Below are positions 8,214 through 18,038 of a stretch of DNA of 64,000 nt, one piece after another. Within the stretch, counting starts at the first letter, position 1. Each line of letters begins with the position of its first letter. The DNA is from Flavobacteriaceae bacterium (GTDB taxonomy: Bacteria; Bacteroidota; Bacteroidia; Flavobacteriales; Flavobacteriaceae). Position numbers and translations under genes: made by a program. The notes under the pieces are model-generated. The model was given only the letters and a program-made list of their open reading frames with translations. It searched no databases and had not been told where the DNA came from. The stretch is from assembly GCA_002862645.1 (NCBI GenBank), contig PKDQ01000023.1:1-64000 (forward strand), read 5' to 3'.

Positions 8214-9887
8214 CTAAGCGGTAAGCTTTTCTAGCTGAGCAGCAATTTCTTCATCTTCTATTTTTTCAAAAAGGAGATCGGGTTCACCAAGTGTGTGCTT
8301 GCTTTTAACAGAAATTCCATCTTTCAAACTATCCCAACATACAGCCTTATCCAACTTTAACATTTCTCTAAGTTTTTGGGCAGTATGCGGCAAAAAGGGT
8401 TCGGAAAGTATAGCCAATCCAGCCGCTATTTGTAAGGCAGTATGCATGATGGTTGCTACGCGCTCTGGGTTTGTTTTGATAAGCTTCCAAGGTTCTTCGT
8501 CAGCCAAATACTTATTACCCAAACGTGCTAATTGCATCATTTCTTGACAGGCAGCACGAAACTTATATTGACCAATTAATTTCCCAATTTTCAATGGGGT
8601 AGCCGCAAGTGTTTTGAGGGTTTCTGTATCAACGGGGCTGTATTCATTGGGTTCAGGAACTACGCTTTCATAATATTTCTTTATCAAGACCATTACTCTA
8701 TTGATAAAGTTACCAAAAATGGCTACCAGTTCGCTGTTGTTTCGCGTCTGAAAATCATGCCATGTGAAGTCGTTGTCTTTGGTTTCTGGTGCGTTTGCGG
8801 TAAGGACATAGCGCATTACATCTTGCTTGTTTGGAAAATCTTCAAGGTATTCATGCAGCCACACCGCCCAATTTTTTGAGGTTGAAAGCTTTTGACCTTC
8901 TAGGTTTAGAAATTCATTTGCAGGCACATTTTTTGGAAGTATATAGCTGCCCATTGCTTTTAGTACGGCTGGAAAAATAATGCAATGGAATACGATGTTG
9001 TCTTTTCCAATAAAGTGAACCAGTTCGGTATTTTCATCTTTCCAATAGGGCGCCCAGTCTTTCCCTTCTTTTGCTGCCCATTCTTTTGTGGCAGAGATAT
9101 ATCCGATAGGTGCATCAAACCACACGTAGAGTACTTTGTTTTCACCCCCATCAACGGGCACTGGAATCCCCCATGATAAGTCACGGGTTACGGCTCTGGG
9201 TTTAAGTCCGTCATCAAGCCATGATTTAACTTGCCCCAACACATTTGGTTTCCAATCGTTTTGATGCCCCTCCAATATCCATGATCGTAAAAACGTCTCA
9301 TATCGATCTAGGGGTAAATACCAATGTTTGGTTGTTTTAAGGCTAGGGGTTTCACCCGAAATCGCTGATTTTGGGTCGATCAAATCGTTGGCGTTAAGCG
9401 AACTTCCACAAGATTCGCATTGATCGCCATAAGCTTCTGGGTTACTACATTTTGGGCAGGTACCTACTACATATCTATCTGCCAAAAATTGGTCTTCTTT
9501 AGCATCATAAAATTGATCGGTAGTTTGGGTTTCAAACCCATCCTTTTCATGAATTGTTTTGAAAAATTCTTGTGCTGCTTCGTGGTGCACTTTGCTGGAG
9601 GTCCTGCCGTAGTAATCAAAAGAAATACCAAAATCACTAAAGGCTTTGTCGATAATATTGTGGTACTTATCTATAACTTCCTTGGGTGTTATGCCGTCCT
9701 TTTTGGCCTTCATCGAAATGGCTACACCGTGTTCATCACTACCACAAATAAACAAAACCTCTTCTCCTTTTATGCGCAGGTAGCGCGCATAGATATCTGC
9801 AGGAACATATACCCCGGCCAAGTGGCCAATATGAATAGGACCATTGGTGTATGGAAGTGCAGCGGTTATGGTGTGGCGTTTGCTCAT
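8214..9887 (-). CDS. metG: Methionyl-tRNA synthetase, short form
   Basis: 557-residue class I aminoacyl-tRNA synthetase that charges tRNA-Met. The HIGH-type motif is [12 protein letters not shown] near the N terminus. The zinc knuckle [19 protein letters not shown] and the KMSKS-like loop [10 protein letters not shown] are present, followed by the helical anticodon-binding domain. Most flavobacterial MetG proteins carry a further C-terminal EMAPII-type tRNA-binding domain of about 110 residues. This protein ends at [12 protein letters not shown], with nothing resembling that domain in the following 300 bases. Core enzymes without the appendage are functional in other bacteria, so this is likely a real short form. 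Confidence 0.93.
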   Translation of the reverse strand: MSKRHTITAALPYTNGPIHIGHLAGVYVPADIYARYLRIKGEEVLFICGSDEHGVAISMKAKKDGITPKEVIDKYHNIIDKAFSDFGISFDYYGRTSSKVHHEAAQEFFKTIHEKDGFETQTTDQFYDAKEDQFLADRYVVGTCPKCSNPEAYGDQCESCGSSLNANDLIDPKSAISGETPSLKTTKHWYLPLDRYETFLRSWILEGHQNDWKPNVLGQVKSWLDDGLKPRAVTRDLSWGIPVPVDGGENKVLYVWFDAPIGYISATKEWAAKEGKDWAPYWKDENTELVHFIGKDNIVFHCIIFPAVLKAMGSYILPKNVPANEFLNLEGQKLSTSKNWAVWLHEYLEDFPNKQDVMRYVLTANAPETKDNDFTWHDFQTRNNSELVAIFGNFINRVMVLIKKYYESVVPEPNEYSPVDTETLKTLAATPLKIGKLIGQYKFRAACQEMMQLARLGNKYLADEEPWKLIKTNPERVATIMHTALQIAAGLAILSEPFLPHTAQKLREMLKLDKAVCWDSLKDGISVKSKHTLGEPDLLFEKIEDEEIAAQLEKLTA

Positions 9888-9903
9888 AAATAATTTATGG
9901 AAA

Positions 9904-9937
9904 CAAAAATAGGGATTTTATACCCTAACTTACCCAA
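9904..9937 (-). promoter_or_regulatory. Predicted metG promoter
   Basis: Minus strand: TTG (9935-9937), a 23-base spacer, then TATTTTTG (9904-9911), an exact TAnnTTTG match about 17 bases upstream of the metG ATG. The spacer is at the long end of the known range. Confidence 0.5.
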
Positions 9938-9973
9938 GGCTTTTTATCTTTAATTATCTCAAATCCTAAAATT

Positions 9974-10330
9974 ATGAATGCCCTTGATAAAGGCAAGGAT
10001 GGTGAAGATATGGCTTGTACCTATTTAAAAACTCAGGGTTACCGCATTAAGAGCCGTAATTTCTACTATCAAAAAGCCGAACTTGACATCGTTGCATCTA
10101 AAGATAACAAACTCGCCATTGTGGAAGTTAAATGGCGTCTCTCAGATTTTTATGGATCTCCCGAAACATTTGTAACTCCTAAAAAACGCAAGCTATTGGC
10201 TCGTGCCGCTGATTTTTATGTGCAGAAGTTTAATTGGCAAGGGGAAACACGTTTTGATATCATCAGTATTGTAGGCCAACCACCAAATCACAGCCTTACG
10301 CATATTAAGCAGGTGTTTTATTTTGTTTAG
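9974..10330 (+). CDS. YraN/UPF0102 family predicted nuclease-fold protein
   Basis: 118-residue member of the UPF0102 (YraN) family, which has a Holliday-junction-resolvase-like endonuclease fold. The conserved N terminus (GEDMACTYLKTQGYRI), the ELDIVA aspartate and the IVEVKWR glutamate/lysine of the PD-(D/E)XK-like core are all visible. Cellular role is unknown in most bacteria. It stands alone between metG (divergent) and the HTH/ACT protein. Confidence 0.88.
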   Translation: MNALDKGKDGEDMACTYLKTQGYRIKSRNFYYQKAELDIVASKDNKLAIVEVKWRLSDFYGSPETFVTPKKRKLLARAADFYVQKFNWQGETRFDIISIVGQPPNHSLTHIKQVFYFV

Positions 10331-10365
10331 AATGTTATAATTATAACAGCTTGTTGAATTATTAA

Positions 10366-10373
10366 TATCTTTG
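10366..10373 (+). promoter_or_regulatory. Minus-7 element upstream of the HTH/ACT-like gene
   Basis: TATCTTTG is an exact TAnnTTTG match 17 bases before the ATG at 10391. No well-spaced TTG is obvious upstream. Confidence 0.4.
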
Positions 10374-10390
10374 TGAAATAATTATAGATC

Positions 10391-11050
10391 ATGAAAACCA
10401 TTGCCGCCGCCGTGGAGGCCCATATTAAGTCAAAGCCTTTTTTGATTAGCGCACTTACCCAAGGGATTATTAACCTCACATCTCTCTCTAGAATCATGCA
10501 AGAAGAGATACAGGCACAAACCCAAAAGCCCGTACATACAGGTGCCATTGTCATGGCCCTTAAACGCCTGTCTACAGATTTGGAGTTTCGTCACTCACAT
10601 AAAATCATCAAGACCTTAAAAAATATTGGAAACATTACCGTTCGTTCTGCACTTACTGACTACAACTTTAAAGTATCAGACACCTTGCTTGCAGCCCAAG
10701 CCAAACTCCTTTCCCATTTGCAATTATCAAGTGAAAACTTTTATACCTCTTCAAGGGGTGTGCATGAGTGTAATATAGTTGTCAGCCAACATTTGGCGCC
10801 CATGGTTGACAAGCATCTTGCCCAAGAACTTTGCTTGCACAAAGAAGAAAATTTATCTTCAATCACCCTAAAGCTACCGACTGAGAACGTAGCCATTCCT
10901 GGGATTTATTACTTTGTTTTTCAGCGGTTATCGTGGGAGGGAATAAACATTTACGAGGTAATATCTACGTCAAATGAATTTACCATCCTCGTTAACGATG
11001 CCCAAGTTGACAAGGCTTTTAGAGTCGTGAAAGACCTCAAGCAACTGTAG
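10391..11050 (+). CDS. HTH plus ACT-like domain protein (often labelled aspartate kinase by similarity)
   Basis: 219-residue protein. Residues about 10-65 look like a winged-helix/HTH segment (SALTQGIINLTSLSRIMQEE...). Two ACT-like regulatory segments follow: about 80-140, and about 155-219 with the ACT signature PGIYYFVFQRLSWEGINIYEVIS and a final VNDAQVDKAFRVVKDL. There is no kinase domain, so an aspartate-kinase label carried over from the ACT part would be wrong. An amino-acid-sensing regulator is a reasonable inference. A true aspartate kinase gene lies nearby at 14964. The 3' end overlaps mfd by 14 bases in a convergent arrangement. Confidence 0.6.
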   Translation: MKTIAAAVEAHIKSKPFLISALTQGIINLTSLSRIMQEEIQAQTQKPVHTGAIVMALKRLSTDLEFRHSHKIIKTLKNIGNITVRSALTDYNFKVSDTLLAAQAKLLSHLQLSSENFYTSSRGVHECNIVVSQHLAPMVDKHLAQELCLHKEENLSSITLKLPTENVAIPGIYYFVFQRLSWEGINIYEVISTSNEFTILVNDAQVDKAFRVVKDLKQL

Positions 11051-14000
11051 GCATTTGTAGTTTTTGCAATAAGGCCATGGCATTTTCTATAGCGGCTACA
11101 TCGTTGATTACCAATACCAATCTGTGTTTTTCTTTAGTTGTTTTTTCTTTTAGCTGCGCGTTACCTAGGCTTCCTAATTTCCCGAGCATATATTGAAAGG
11201 CAGGCGCCTGGTAGAAGTCACTTTCTGGGCTGGCTTCAAACGTACAAATGCATTTTTGCTTTTTAAATACAATTTTTTCAAATCCCAAGGCTGCACCGAG
11301 CCATTTGAAACGTACACTTTCAAAAAGGGCTAATGTTGGCTCAGGCAAGTTGCCAAATCTATCCTTTAACGCATATCCAAAAGCAGCGAGTTCGTCTTCT
11401 GTCTTTAGCGTGGAAAGCGCTTGGTATTGTGCCATCCTTTCTTTTACATTATTGATATACTCTGATGGGAAAAAGACCTCAATATCTGTATCTAAAACGA
11501 GTTCTTTTGGTTTGGGTTTTTGATTGGGATATAAAGCCTTAAACTCATTTTGTTGTAATTCCTCAATGGCATCTTTTAGTATTTTTTGGTAGGTTTCAAA
11601 TCCAATATCATTGATAAAGCCGCTTTGTTCGCCACCCAATAAATCACCAGCACCTCTTATTTCTAAGTCTTTCATAGCAATTTGAAAACCAGCACCTAGG
11701 GCGGTGTATTGACTTATGGCTTCCATGCGTTTTCGGGCATCGGGTGTGAGTACTGAAAATGGAGGTGTGATAAAATAGCAAAACGCCTTTTTGTTGCTTC
11801 TTCCAACACGGCCTCGCATCTGATGCAAATCGCTAAGACCAAAATTGTTTGCATTATTGATGAAAATGGTATTGGCATTAGGAACGTCCAAACCGCTCTC
11901 AATAATAGTTGTGGCTACCAATACATCAAATTCTCCTGCAATGAAACCAAGCATTAACTTTTCTAATGTATTTCCTTGAAGTTGGCCGTGTGCAGTTGCA
12001 ATGCGCGCATCAGGCACGAGGCGCTGAATTACTGCTGAAACTTCTTTAATATTATCAATTCGGTTGTGCACAAAAAACACTTGGCCTCCACGTTGCAATT
12101 CGTAAATAACGGCATCCCGAATTTGAACCTCGTTCCAAGTCAGCACCTGACTTTCAATGGGGTGGCGGTTGGGTGGTGGGGTATTGATAATCGATAAGTC
12201 TCTAGCTGCCATAAGACTAAACTGAAGAGTCCTTGGAATGGGTGTGGCGGTTAGCGTGAGTACATCTACATGTTCTTTAAGTGCACGCAACTTTTCCTTA
12301 ACGCCAACCCCAAACTTTTGCTCTTCATCAACTATTAAGAGCCCAAGATCTTTAAAAGAAACTGATTTTCCAACCAGTTGATGCGTGCCAATGACAATGT
12401 CAATGGTGCCACTGTCAATGCCTGCTAATACTTCCTTTTTCTGTTTTGCACTTCTAAAGCGGTTGAGATAATCCACGGTCACTGGAAAATCTTTCAGCCG
12501 ATTAGTAAAGGTGTTGTGGTGTTGAAAAGCTAGAATGGTTGTAGGCACCAACACAGCTACTTGTTTGCCATTGTCAACAGCCTTAAATGCAGCTCTAATA
12601 GCTACTTCTGTTTTACCAAATCCAACATCACCACAAACCAATCGATCCATGGGTTTATGGTCTTCCATATCTTGTTTAACGGCTTCTGTGGCGGTCCGCT
12701 GATCTGGGGTGTCTTCAAAAACAAAAGAAGCTTCTAGCTCATGTTGCAAATAGGTGTCAGGTCCAGAAGAGAAACCTTTGTTCATGCGTCTTTTGGCGTA
12801 GACATTAATAAGGTTAAAGGCAATTTCTTTAACGCGTTTTTTGGTTTTTTGCGTGATTTTCTTCCATGCACCAGAACCTAATTTATATATTTTGGGTGCT
12901 GCACCGTCCTTTCCATTGTACTTCGAAATTTTATGGAGTGAGTGAATACTCACATATAGAATATCTCTATCCCCATAAAAAAGTTTGATTGCGTCTTGTG
13001 TTTTTCCCTCAACATCTATGCGCTGTAGACCTCCAAAAGTTCCAATACCATGATCGATATGCGTCACGTAATCGCCGACCTCTAACTCTGTCAATTCATT
13101 TAGAGACAATGCTTGTTTTTTGGCGTAGCCATTTTTTAACCTGAATCTGTGATAGCGTTCAAAAAGCTGATGGTCAGTATAACAGACAACATGCTCATCT
13201 TCATCTATAAACCCTTGAAATAGGGGTGCCACCCAACAATGAAAAGACGTTTCAGGCGCAAGTTCCTCTACAATTTGACCGAGTCGTTTTTTTTGTGCCT
13301 CAGAAGCACAAAATACGTGATTGACAACCTGCTTTTCCGTGTTTTCGTTTAAGTGCGTAACAAACCAATCGAATTTACGCTGAAAATGCGGCTGGGGTTG
13401 GCATTCAAAAACCACAGCATTGTCTTTGCTTGTTGAAGTAAAATGCACTTGTTTGTGTACAGCTAAATTTTGCTCAAATGCTTTTCCGTCCACAAAAAGT
13501 GCATTGGGCCGTAACCGCTTAATTTCACCAGAAAGCGCCGCATATGATTTTTCTGCGTGTTCGTATAAATGGTCTAATGAAGTTTGAATAGCACTCGTAT
13601 TTTGTACACAAATCAAACTTTCTCTTGCTATGAATGATAACAGGGATTGTCGCTTTTCGTCTAGTTCTTTTTGTTCAATATTGGCCAAGACGTGTATGGC
13701 GCTCAAGGCTTGAGTTGAACGCTGACTGGTTATGTCAAAACTGCGAATGGTGTCAATTTCATCGCCAAAAAATTCAATGCGAAAGGGTTCTTCATGGCTG
13801 TAAGAGTGCACATCCAAAATACCCCCACGAACGGCAAATTCACCAGGTTCTGAAACAAAGTCTACCCGCCTAAAACCAAAGTCAAACAGCGTCTCGTTAA
13901 CAAAATCAATACTCAACTCATCTCCCTTTTTTATGGATAAGGTTTTGTGCTGTAATTCTTTTGGGGTTAACACTTGTTCTGAAAGCGCCTCTGGATATGT

Positions 14001-14366
14001 AATGACGAGCTGCCTAGGGTTGTTTTTGATTTTTTGAAGCACCTTTGCTCTCATCAATACATTGGCATTTTCCGTTTCTTCAGTCGCATAGGGACGTTGG
14101 TAACTCGATGGAAAAAAAAAGGGGGCATCAGCAAGTAATACCTCCAAGTCATTTAGGTAATAGGCCGCTTCTTCTTTGTCGTTGAGTACCCAAACTAAAG
14201 TGGCGTTGTGTTGTTCGAACAACGACTTGACTAAAAAGCTATGTTTTGACCCAACAAGACCAGCAGCAAATACGCTACCATAGTCTAAAGCGCTTTGGTA
14301 AACGGCTCTAAATTGAGAATTGTTTTGATACAGAACGGGAAGTTCGTTCACGTGTTTTTTTGACAA
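11037..14366 (-). CDS. mfd: Transcription-repair coupling factor Mfd
   Basis: 1109-residue SF2 translocase that removes stalled RNA polymerase and recruits UvrA. Visible parts are the UvrB-like N-terminal region with FVSEPGEFAVRGGILDV, and the RNA-polymerase-interaction domain beginning at GDYVTHIDHGIG. RecG-like motor motifs follow: CGDVGFGKTEVA (Walker A), DEEQKFG (DEEQ box), TLTATPIPRT and QMRGRVGRS. A C-terminal UvrA-masking D7 domain ends the protein. The longest frame starts at a TTG (14366) that overlaps a TATTTTTG promoter-like element (14364-14371). The GTG at 14351 could therefore be the true start. Confidence 0.95.
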   Translation of the reverse strand: MSKKHVNELPVLYQNNSQFRAVYQSALDYGSVFAAGLVGSKHSFLVKSLFEQHNATLVWVLNDKEEAAYYLNDLEVLLADAPFFFPSSYQRPYATEETENANVLMRAKVLQKIKNNPRQLVITYPEALSEQVLTPKELQHKTLSIKKGDELSIDFVNETLFDFGFRRVDFVSEPGEFAVRGGILDVHSYSHEEPFRIEFFGDEIDTIRSFDITSQRSTQALSAIHVLANIEQKELDEKRQSLLSFIARESLICVQNTSAIQTSLDHLYEHAEKSYAALSGEIKRLRPNALFVDGKAFEQNLAVHKQVHFTSTSKDNAVVFECQPQPHFQRKFDWFVTHLNENTEKQVVNHVFCASEAQKKRLGQIVEELAPETSFHCWVAPLFQGFIDEDEHVVCYTDHQLFERYHRFRLKNGYAKKQALSLNELTELEVGDYVTHIDHGIGTFGGLQRIDVEGKTQDAIKLFYGDRDILYVSIHSLHKISKYNGKDGAAPKIYKLGSGAWKKITQKTKKRVKEIAFNLINVYAKRRMNKGFSSGPDTYLQHELEASFVFEDTPDQRTATEAVKQDMEDHKPMDRLVCGDVGFGKTEVAIRAAFKAVDNGKQVAVLVPTTILAFQHHNTFTNRLKDFPVTVDYLNRFRSAKQKKEVLAGIDSGTIDIVIGTHQLVGKSVSFKDLGLLIVDEEQKFGVGVKEKLRALKEHVDVLTLTATPIPRTLQFSLMAARDLSIINTPPPNRHPIESQVLTWNEVQIRDAVIYELQRGGQVFFVHNRIDNIKEVSAVIQRLVPDARIATAHGQLQGNTLEKLMLGFIAGEFDVLVATTIIESGLDVPNANTIFINNANNFGLSDLHQMRGRVGRSNKKAFCYFITPPFSVLTPDARKRMEAISQYTALGAGFQIAMKDLEIRGAGDLLGGEQSGFINDIGFETYQKILKDAIEELQQNEFKALYPNQKPKPKELVLDTDIEVFFPSEYINNVKERMAQYQALSTLKTEDELAAFGYALKDRFGNLPEPTLALFESVRFKWLGAALGFEKIVFKKQKCICTFEASPESDFYQAPAFQYMLGKLGSLGNAQLKEKTTKEKHRLVLVINDVAAIENAMALLQKLQMPTVA

Positions 14367-14467
14367 AAATACAAAGTAGTTGGCGTGTCAGCCTCAAGAA
14401 CGTTATTTTTTAAACAAATTAGTACTTTCCTGTGAGGGAATTACACCCCAATATTCGTTAGAGTTAT

Positions 14468-14475
14468 TACATTTG
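14468..14475 (+). promoter_or_regulatory. Minus-7 promoter element upstream of the GNAT gene
   Basis: TACATTTG, an exact match to the Bacteroidota TAnnTTTG element, 7 bases before the ATG at 14483. The leader must be very short. Confidence 0.45.
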
Positions 14476-14482
14476 CCACCCG

Positions 14483-14977
14483 ATGGATAATCTAATCATT
14501 CGTAATGCCACCAAGAGCGACGTGCCTGCCATACTCGGCCTGATTCAAGAGTTGGCAACATTTGAGCGTGAAGCGGATGCTGTAGCAGTTACAGAAGCAG
14601 AACTTCTGCAGGACGGTTTTGGTGAAGGCCCAGCGTTTGGCTGCTTTGTAGCTACCATTGAAAATAAGGTAGTTGGTATTGCCTTGTATTATCCTTGCTA
14701 TTCTACCTGGAAAGGTAAGTCTTGGCATTTGGAAGATTTGATAGTAACGGAACCTCACAGAGGAAAAGGAATCGGATTTGCGTTATTAAAGAAATTTATC
14801 TTTTTTGCCCATAACACGGGAGCACGTCGAATCCAATGGGTGGTATTGGAATGGAATACCCCCGCAATTAATTTTTATGAAAAACAAGGTGCGTCAACAC
14901 TGTCTGACTGGAACATAACTCAAATGACAGAAGGTACCATGCAAAAATTTATAGCAGAACAAGATGCGGGTATTTAA
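14483..14977 (+). CDS. GNAT family N-acetyltransferase
   Basis: 164-residue GNAT acetyltransferase of the diamine acetyltransferase-like branch. It has the acetyl-CoA binding motif A (VTEPHRGKGIGFALLKKF) and the preceding WHLEDLIV strand, followed by WNTPAINFYEKQGA. The donor is acetyl-CoA; the acceptor is unknown, and a polyamine or small amine would fit the branch. Its 3' end overlaps the start of lysC by 14 bases, so the two are co-transcribed. Confidence 0.85.
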   Translation: MDNLIIRNATKSDVPAILGLIQELATFEREADAVAVTEAELLQDGFGEGPAFGCFVATIENKVVGIALYYPCYSTWKGKSWHLEDLIVTEPHRGKGIGFALLKKFIFFAHNTGARRIQWVVLEWNTPAINFYEKQGASTLSDWNITQMTEGTMQKFIAEQDAGI

Positions 14978-16214
14978 ATTTGGAGGAGCTTCGGTAAAAG
15001 ATGGAGAAGGCGTAATTAATGTCGTAAAGGTGCTTACTGAAATGGGTCATGAGGACACACTAGTTGTTGTTTCGGCTATGGGGAAGTCTACCAATGCTTT
15101 TGAAGGAGTTGTTGATGCCTATTTCGAAAACCCAGATTCATGTAAGGCTGCCTTGCACGAACTGGAAATGTTTCACCAAGAGATAGTGGAGACGCTATTT
15201 AATGGCGAACGTGGACCTGTTACCGAACGGGTGAAAAACCTGTGTGCTCAATGCGAGACTTTTTTAGCCAACAACCGTTCGCCACACAGGGCATTTGTTT
15301 ACGACCAAGTGGTAAGCTTTGGTGAGTTGTTATCAACTTCCATTATTTGTGCTTATTTAAACCATGTAGGCATTGCAGCAGAGTGGGTTGACGCACGAAG
15401 CTGCATCAAAACGGACAACTTCTACCGTAGTGCACACCTCAATTGGGAGCAAACCCAAGCGGCCATTCAAGACCAAATTCAAGGGAATGTATTAAAAGTT
15501 ACCCAAGGATTTATTGCCTCCGACGAAAACAATTTTACCACCACCTTGGGTAGAGAGGGTTCAGATTATTCTGCTGCCATATTTGCTTATTGTATGGGTG
15601 CAACAGATGTTACGATATGGAAAGATGTAAAAGGCGTTTTGAATGCCGACCCACGCGTGTTTGATAAAACACAATTACTTGAGCATATTTCATATCAAGA
15701 GGCCATAGAGCTTGCTTTTTACGGGGCATCTGTAATTCATCCGAAAACGCTGCAGCCCCTCCAAAGAAAAGAAATCCCCCTTTATGTCAAATCCTTTTTA
15801 AACCCAAAACAAAAAGGCACTAAAGTGGGCAAAGGAGTGCGTATGCAGCCCGAAATTCCATGTTATATTGTTAAAAAGGGCTTATCGCTATTGCGCCTGT
15901 CAACACGAGATTTTTCTTTTGTAGTGGAAGACAACATCAGCTATATATTTAAGCTTCTTCATGAACATAAGATGTCGGTTGATGTAATTCAAAATTCCGC
16001 CATCAGTTTCTCGGTTTGCGTGCAAGACAAGTATCGCAATATGGCTGCCTTACTTCTTTCATTACGATCACGCTTTGACGTAAAACACACACCTGATGTA
16101 TCCCTTCATACGATCCGTCATTTTGAGGAAAATTCCGCAGCATCTCTACTGAAATCAAAAGATCTTGTGCTCGAACAACGAACATCTACCACCCTACAAT
16201 TGGTGTTAAAATAA
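14964..16214 (+). CDS. lysC: Aspartate kinase (monofunctional)
   Basis: 416-residue aspartokinase, first step of the lysine/threonine/methionine and diaminopimelate pathways. The N-terminal kinase motif is VFKFGGASVKD and the catalytic-site segment is TTLGREGSDYSAA. DVTIWKDVKGVLNADPR and the GASVIHPKTLQP segment are canonical. The C-terminal 120 residues form the ACT regulatory region, so feedback inhibition is expected. It overlaps the upstream GNAT gene and is followed 26 bases later by the aminolipid acyltransferase gene. Confidence 0.92.
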   Translation: MRVFKFGGASVKDGEGVINVVKVLTEMGHEDTLVVVSAMGKSTNAFEGVVDAYFENPDSCKAALHELEMFHQEIVETLFNGERGPVTERVKNLCAQCETFLANNRSPHRAFVYDQVVSFGELLSTSIICAYLNHVGIAAEWVDARSCIKTDNFYRSAHLNWEQTQAAIQDQIQGNVLKVTQGFIASDENNFTTTLGREGSDYSAAIFAYCMGATDVTIWKDVKGVLNADPRVFDKTQLLEHISYQEAIELAFYGASVIHPKTLQPLQRKEIPLYVKSFLNPKQKGTKVGKGVRMQPEIPCYIVKKGLSLLRLSTRDFSFVVEDNISYIFKLLHEHKMSVDVIQNSAISFSVCVQDKYRNMAALLLSLRSRFDVKHTPDVSLHTIRHFEENSAASLLKSKDLVLEQRTSTTLQLVLK

Positions 16215-16240
16215 CTATATTTGGAAAATACGCATCCCCA

Positions 16241-17992
16241 ATGCCTCTAGTATATCCTAAAGATGTTGCCTTTGCCCTTGGACTGTCCAAAATTGGATTT
16301 CTAGGGCGCTTTATTGCCCGTATTGTAATGTGGTTTTTGCGCCTACATAAAATCAACACCATTTATGACCGTTGTGTTGCAAATAGCGATGAAGCCCACT
16401 TTACCTCCTCACTTTTGTATCAATTTAAAGCAAACTATCAAATAAGCTCTTCGGACCTCAAGCGTATTCCATCCAAAGGTCCTGTGGCGCTTGTTTCAAA
16501 TCATCCCTTGGGAGGATTGGATGGCATTATGCTCATACATTTATTGCAAGACGTACGTCCCGATTCTAAGTTGATAGTAAACTTCATATTGGAGCGTGTT
16601 ACCCTACTTAAAAAATGGTTTATAGGCGTGAACCCCTTTGACGATAGCTTGACTTCAAAATCAAGTATAGGTGGATTTAGACAGGTATTACGCCACCTTG
16701 AAAGTGGCGGTCTATTTGCGGTTTTCCCCGCGGGTGAAGTAGCTTCAAAAGTAAAAAGACAGGTACCCATTGATCCCATTTGGAATATCGCAACCATGCG
16801 CTTGATTCAACGCGTCAAAGTACCAGTTGTGCCCATTTATTTTCATGCAAGAAACAGTCCTTTATTTTATCGATTGGCCAAGATTCACCATCTGCTGCGC
16901 ACCGCTAGGCTACCTGCCGAATTATTGACACAACGTCAACGAAGTATTACCATTCGTATAGGAAAACCCATTGCTGTAAAAGATCAAGAGAATCACCCAT
17001 CTGTTCAAGATTACACCGATTTTGTGAGGCGTAAACTATACCTGCTTTCGAACATTTATGAGCATAAGTCCATTCTCAAACGTGTGCAAGGCCCTCTAAA
17101 GCGAAAAAACAATAAAGTGATGCCAATTGCTCCTGCGGCGTCCACTTCATCATTAGAGCGTGAACTCATCAATCTTAAAGATAACGACAAATCACTACTG
17201 GTTTCAAAAGACTATGAGCTGTATTTAACACCCTCAGATATGATACCAAACATATTGACAGAAATTGGACGGCAGCGAGAGCTTGCTTTTAGGTCTGTTG
17301 GCGAGGGAACGAACAAGTCCTTAGATTTGGATGATTATGACAACGATTACCTACATCTTTTTTTGTGGGATCATAAAGCCCGTGCCTTGGTAGGCGCTTA
17401 TAGATTGGGCTTGGGTAAGCAGTTGATGGACACACACGGCATTTCAGGGTTTTATTTGTCTGAATTGTTCAAGTTTGAGCCTGAAATCATACATATGTTT
17501 AGCAACAGCATAGAACTTGGAAGGGCCTTTGTCTCACAAAAATATCAACAGCGGCCTATGCCACTTTTCTTGCTTTGGAAGGGCATTATTCACGCCACTT
17601 TGCGCTATCCAGAATACGATTACTTAATGGGCAGTGTTAGCATCAGCAATCAGTTTTCTAAATTCACCAAATCCCTTATGATTGAGTTTATACGCTCCCA
17701 TTATTACGATCCCTATTTGGCGCAATACATCACCCCAAAAAAAGAATTTAAAGTAAAGCTTGACGATGCAGACAAAGAATTTATATTTGATGAAACTTCA
17801 GCAGACTTGAACAAGTTTGATAAATTAATTGATGAGGTAGAACCCGGCGCATTGCGGTTGCCGGTGCTTATCAAAAAGTACATCAAACAAAATGCTCGAG
17901 TAGCTTCTTTTAATGTAGACCCTCTTTTTAACAATGCCATTGACGGGTTGATGTACATCAAAATTAAAGACATACCATATCCAGTGCAGTGA
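16241..17992 (+). CDS. Fused PlsC-type / GNAT-type acyltransferase (OlsF-like aminolipid synthase)
   Basis: 583-residue bifunctional acyltransferase. The N-terminal half (about 1-290) is a PlsC-like O-acyltransferase with the HX4D motif SNHPLGGLDG and the FPAGEVAS segment. The C-terminal half (about 310-560) is a hemolysin/OlsB-like N-acyltransferase (GAYRLGLGKQ, ELGRAFVSQKYQQRP, LMGSVSIS). This fusion is the architecture of OlsF, known from Flavobacterium and Serratia for ornithine-lipid synthesis, and is related to glycine-lipid synthases of Bacteroides. The amino-acid headgroup here (ornithine or glycine) cannot be told from sequence. It is probably membrane-associated, and its promoter may be shared with lysC. 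Confidence 0.82.
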   Translation: MPLVYPKDVAFALGLSKIGFLGRFIARIVMWFLRLHKINTIYDRCVANSDEAHFTSSLLYQFKANYQISSSDLKRIPSKGPVALVSNHPLGGLDGIMLIHLLQDVRPDSKLIVNFILERVTLLKKWFIGVNPFDDSLTSKSSIGGFRQVLRHLESGGLFAVFPAGEVASKVKRQVPIDPIWNIATMRLIQRVKVPVVPIYFHARNSPLFYRLAKIHHLLRTARLPAELLTQRQRSITIRIGKPIAVKDQENHPSVQDYTDFVRRKLYLLSNIYEHKSILKRVQGPLKRKNNKVMPIAPAASTSSLERELINLKDNDKSLLVSKDYELYLTPSDMIPNILTEIGRQRELAFRSVGEGTNKSLDLDDYDNDYLHLFLWDHKARALVGAYRLGLGKQLMDTHGISGFYLSELFKFEPEIIHMFSNSIELGRAFVSQKYQQRPMPLFLLWKGIIHATLRYPEYDYLMGSVSISNQFSKFTKSLMIEFIRSHYYDPYLAQYITPKKEFKVKLDDADKEFIFDETSADLNKFDKLIDEVEPGALRLPVLIKKYIKQNARVASFNVDPLFNNAIDGLMYIKIKDIPYPVQ

Positions 17993-18038
17993 AACCTGTT
18001 TTAGAAGAATTTCAGGCTTCTCTTGAGCAAAAAACCTA

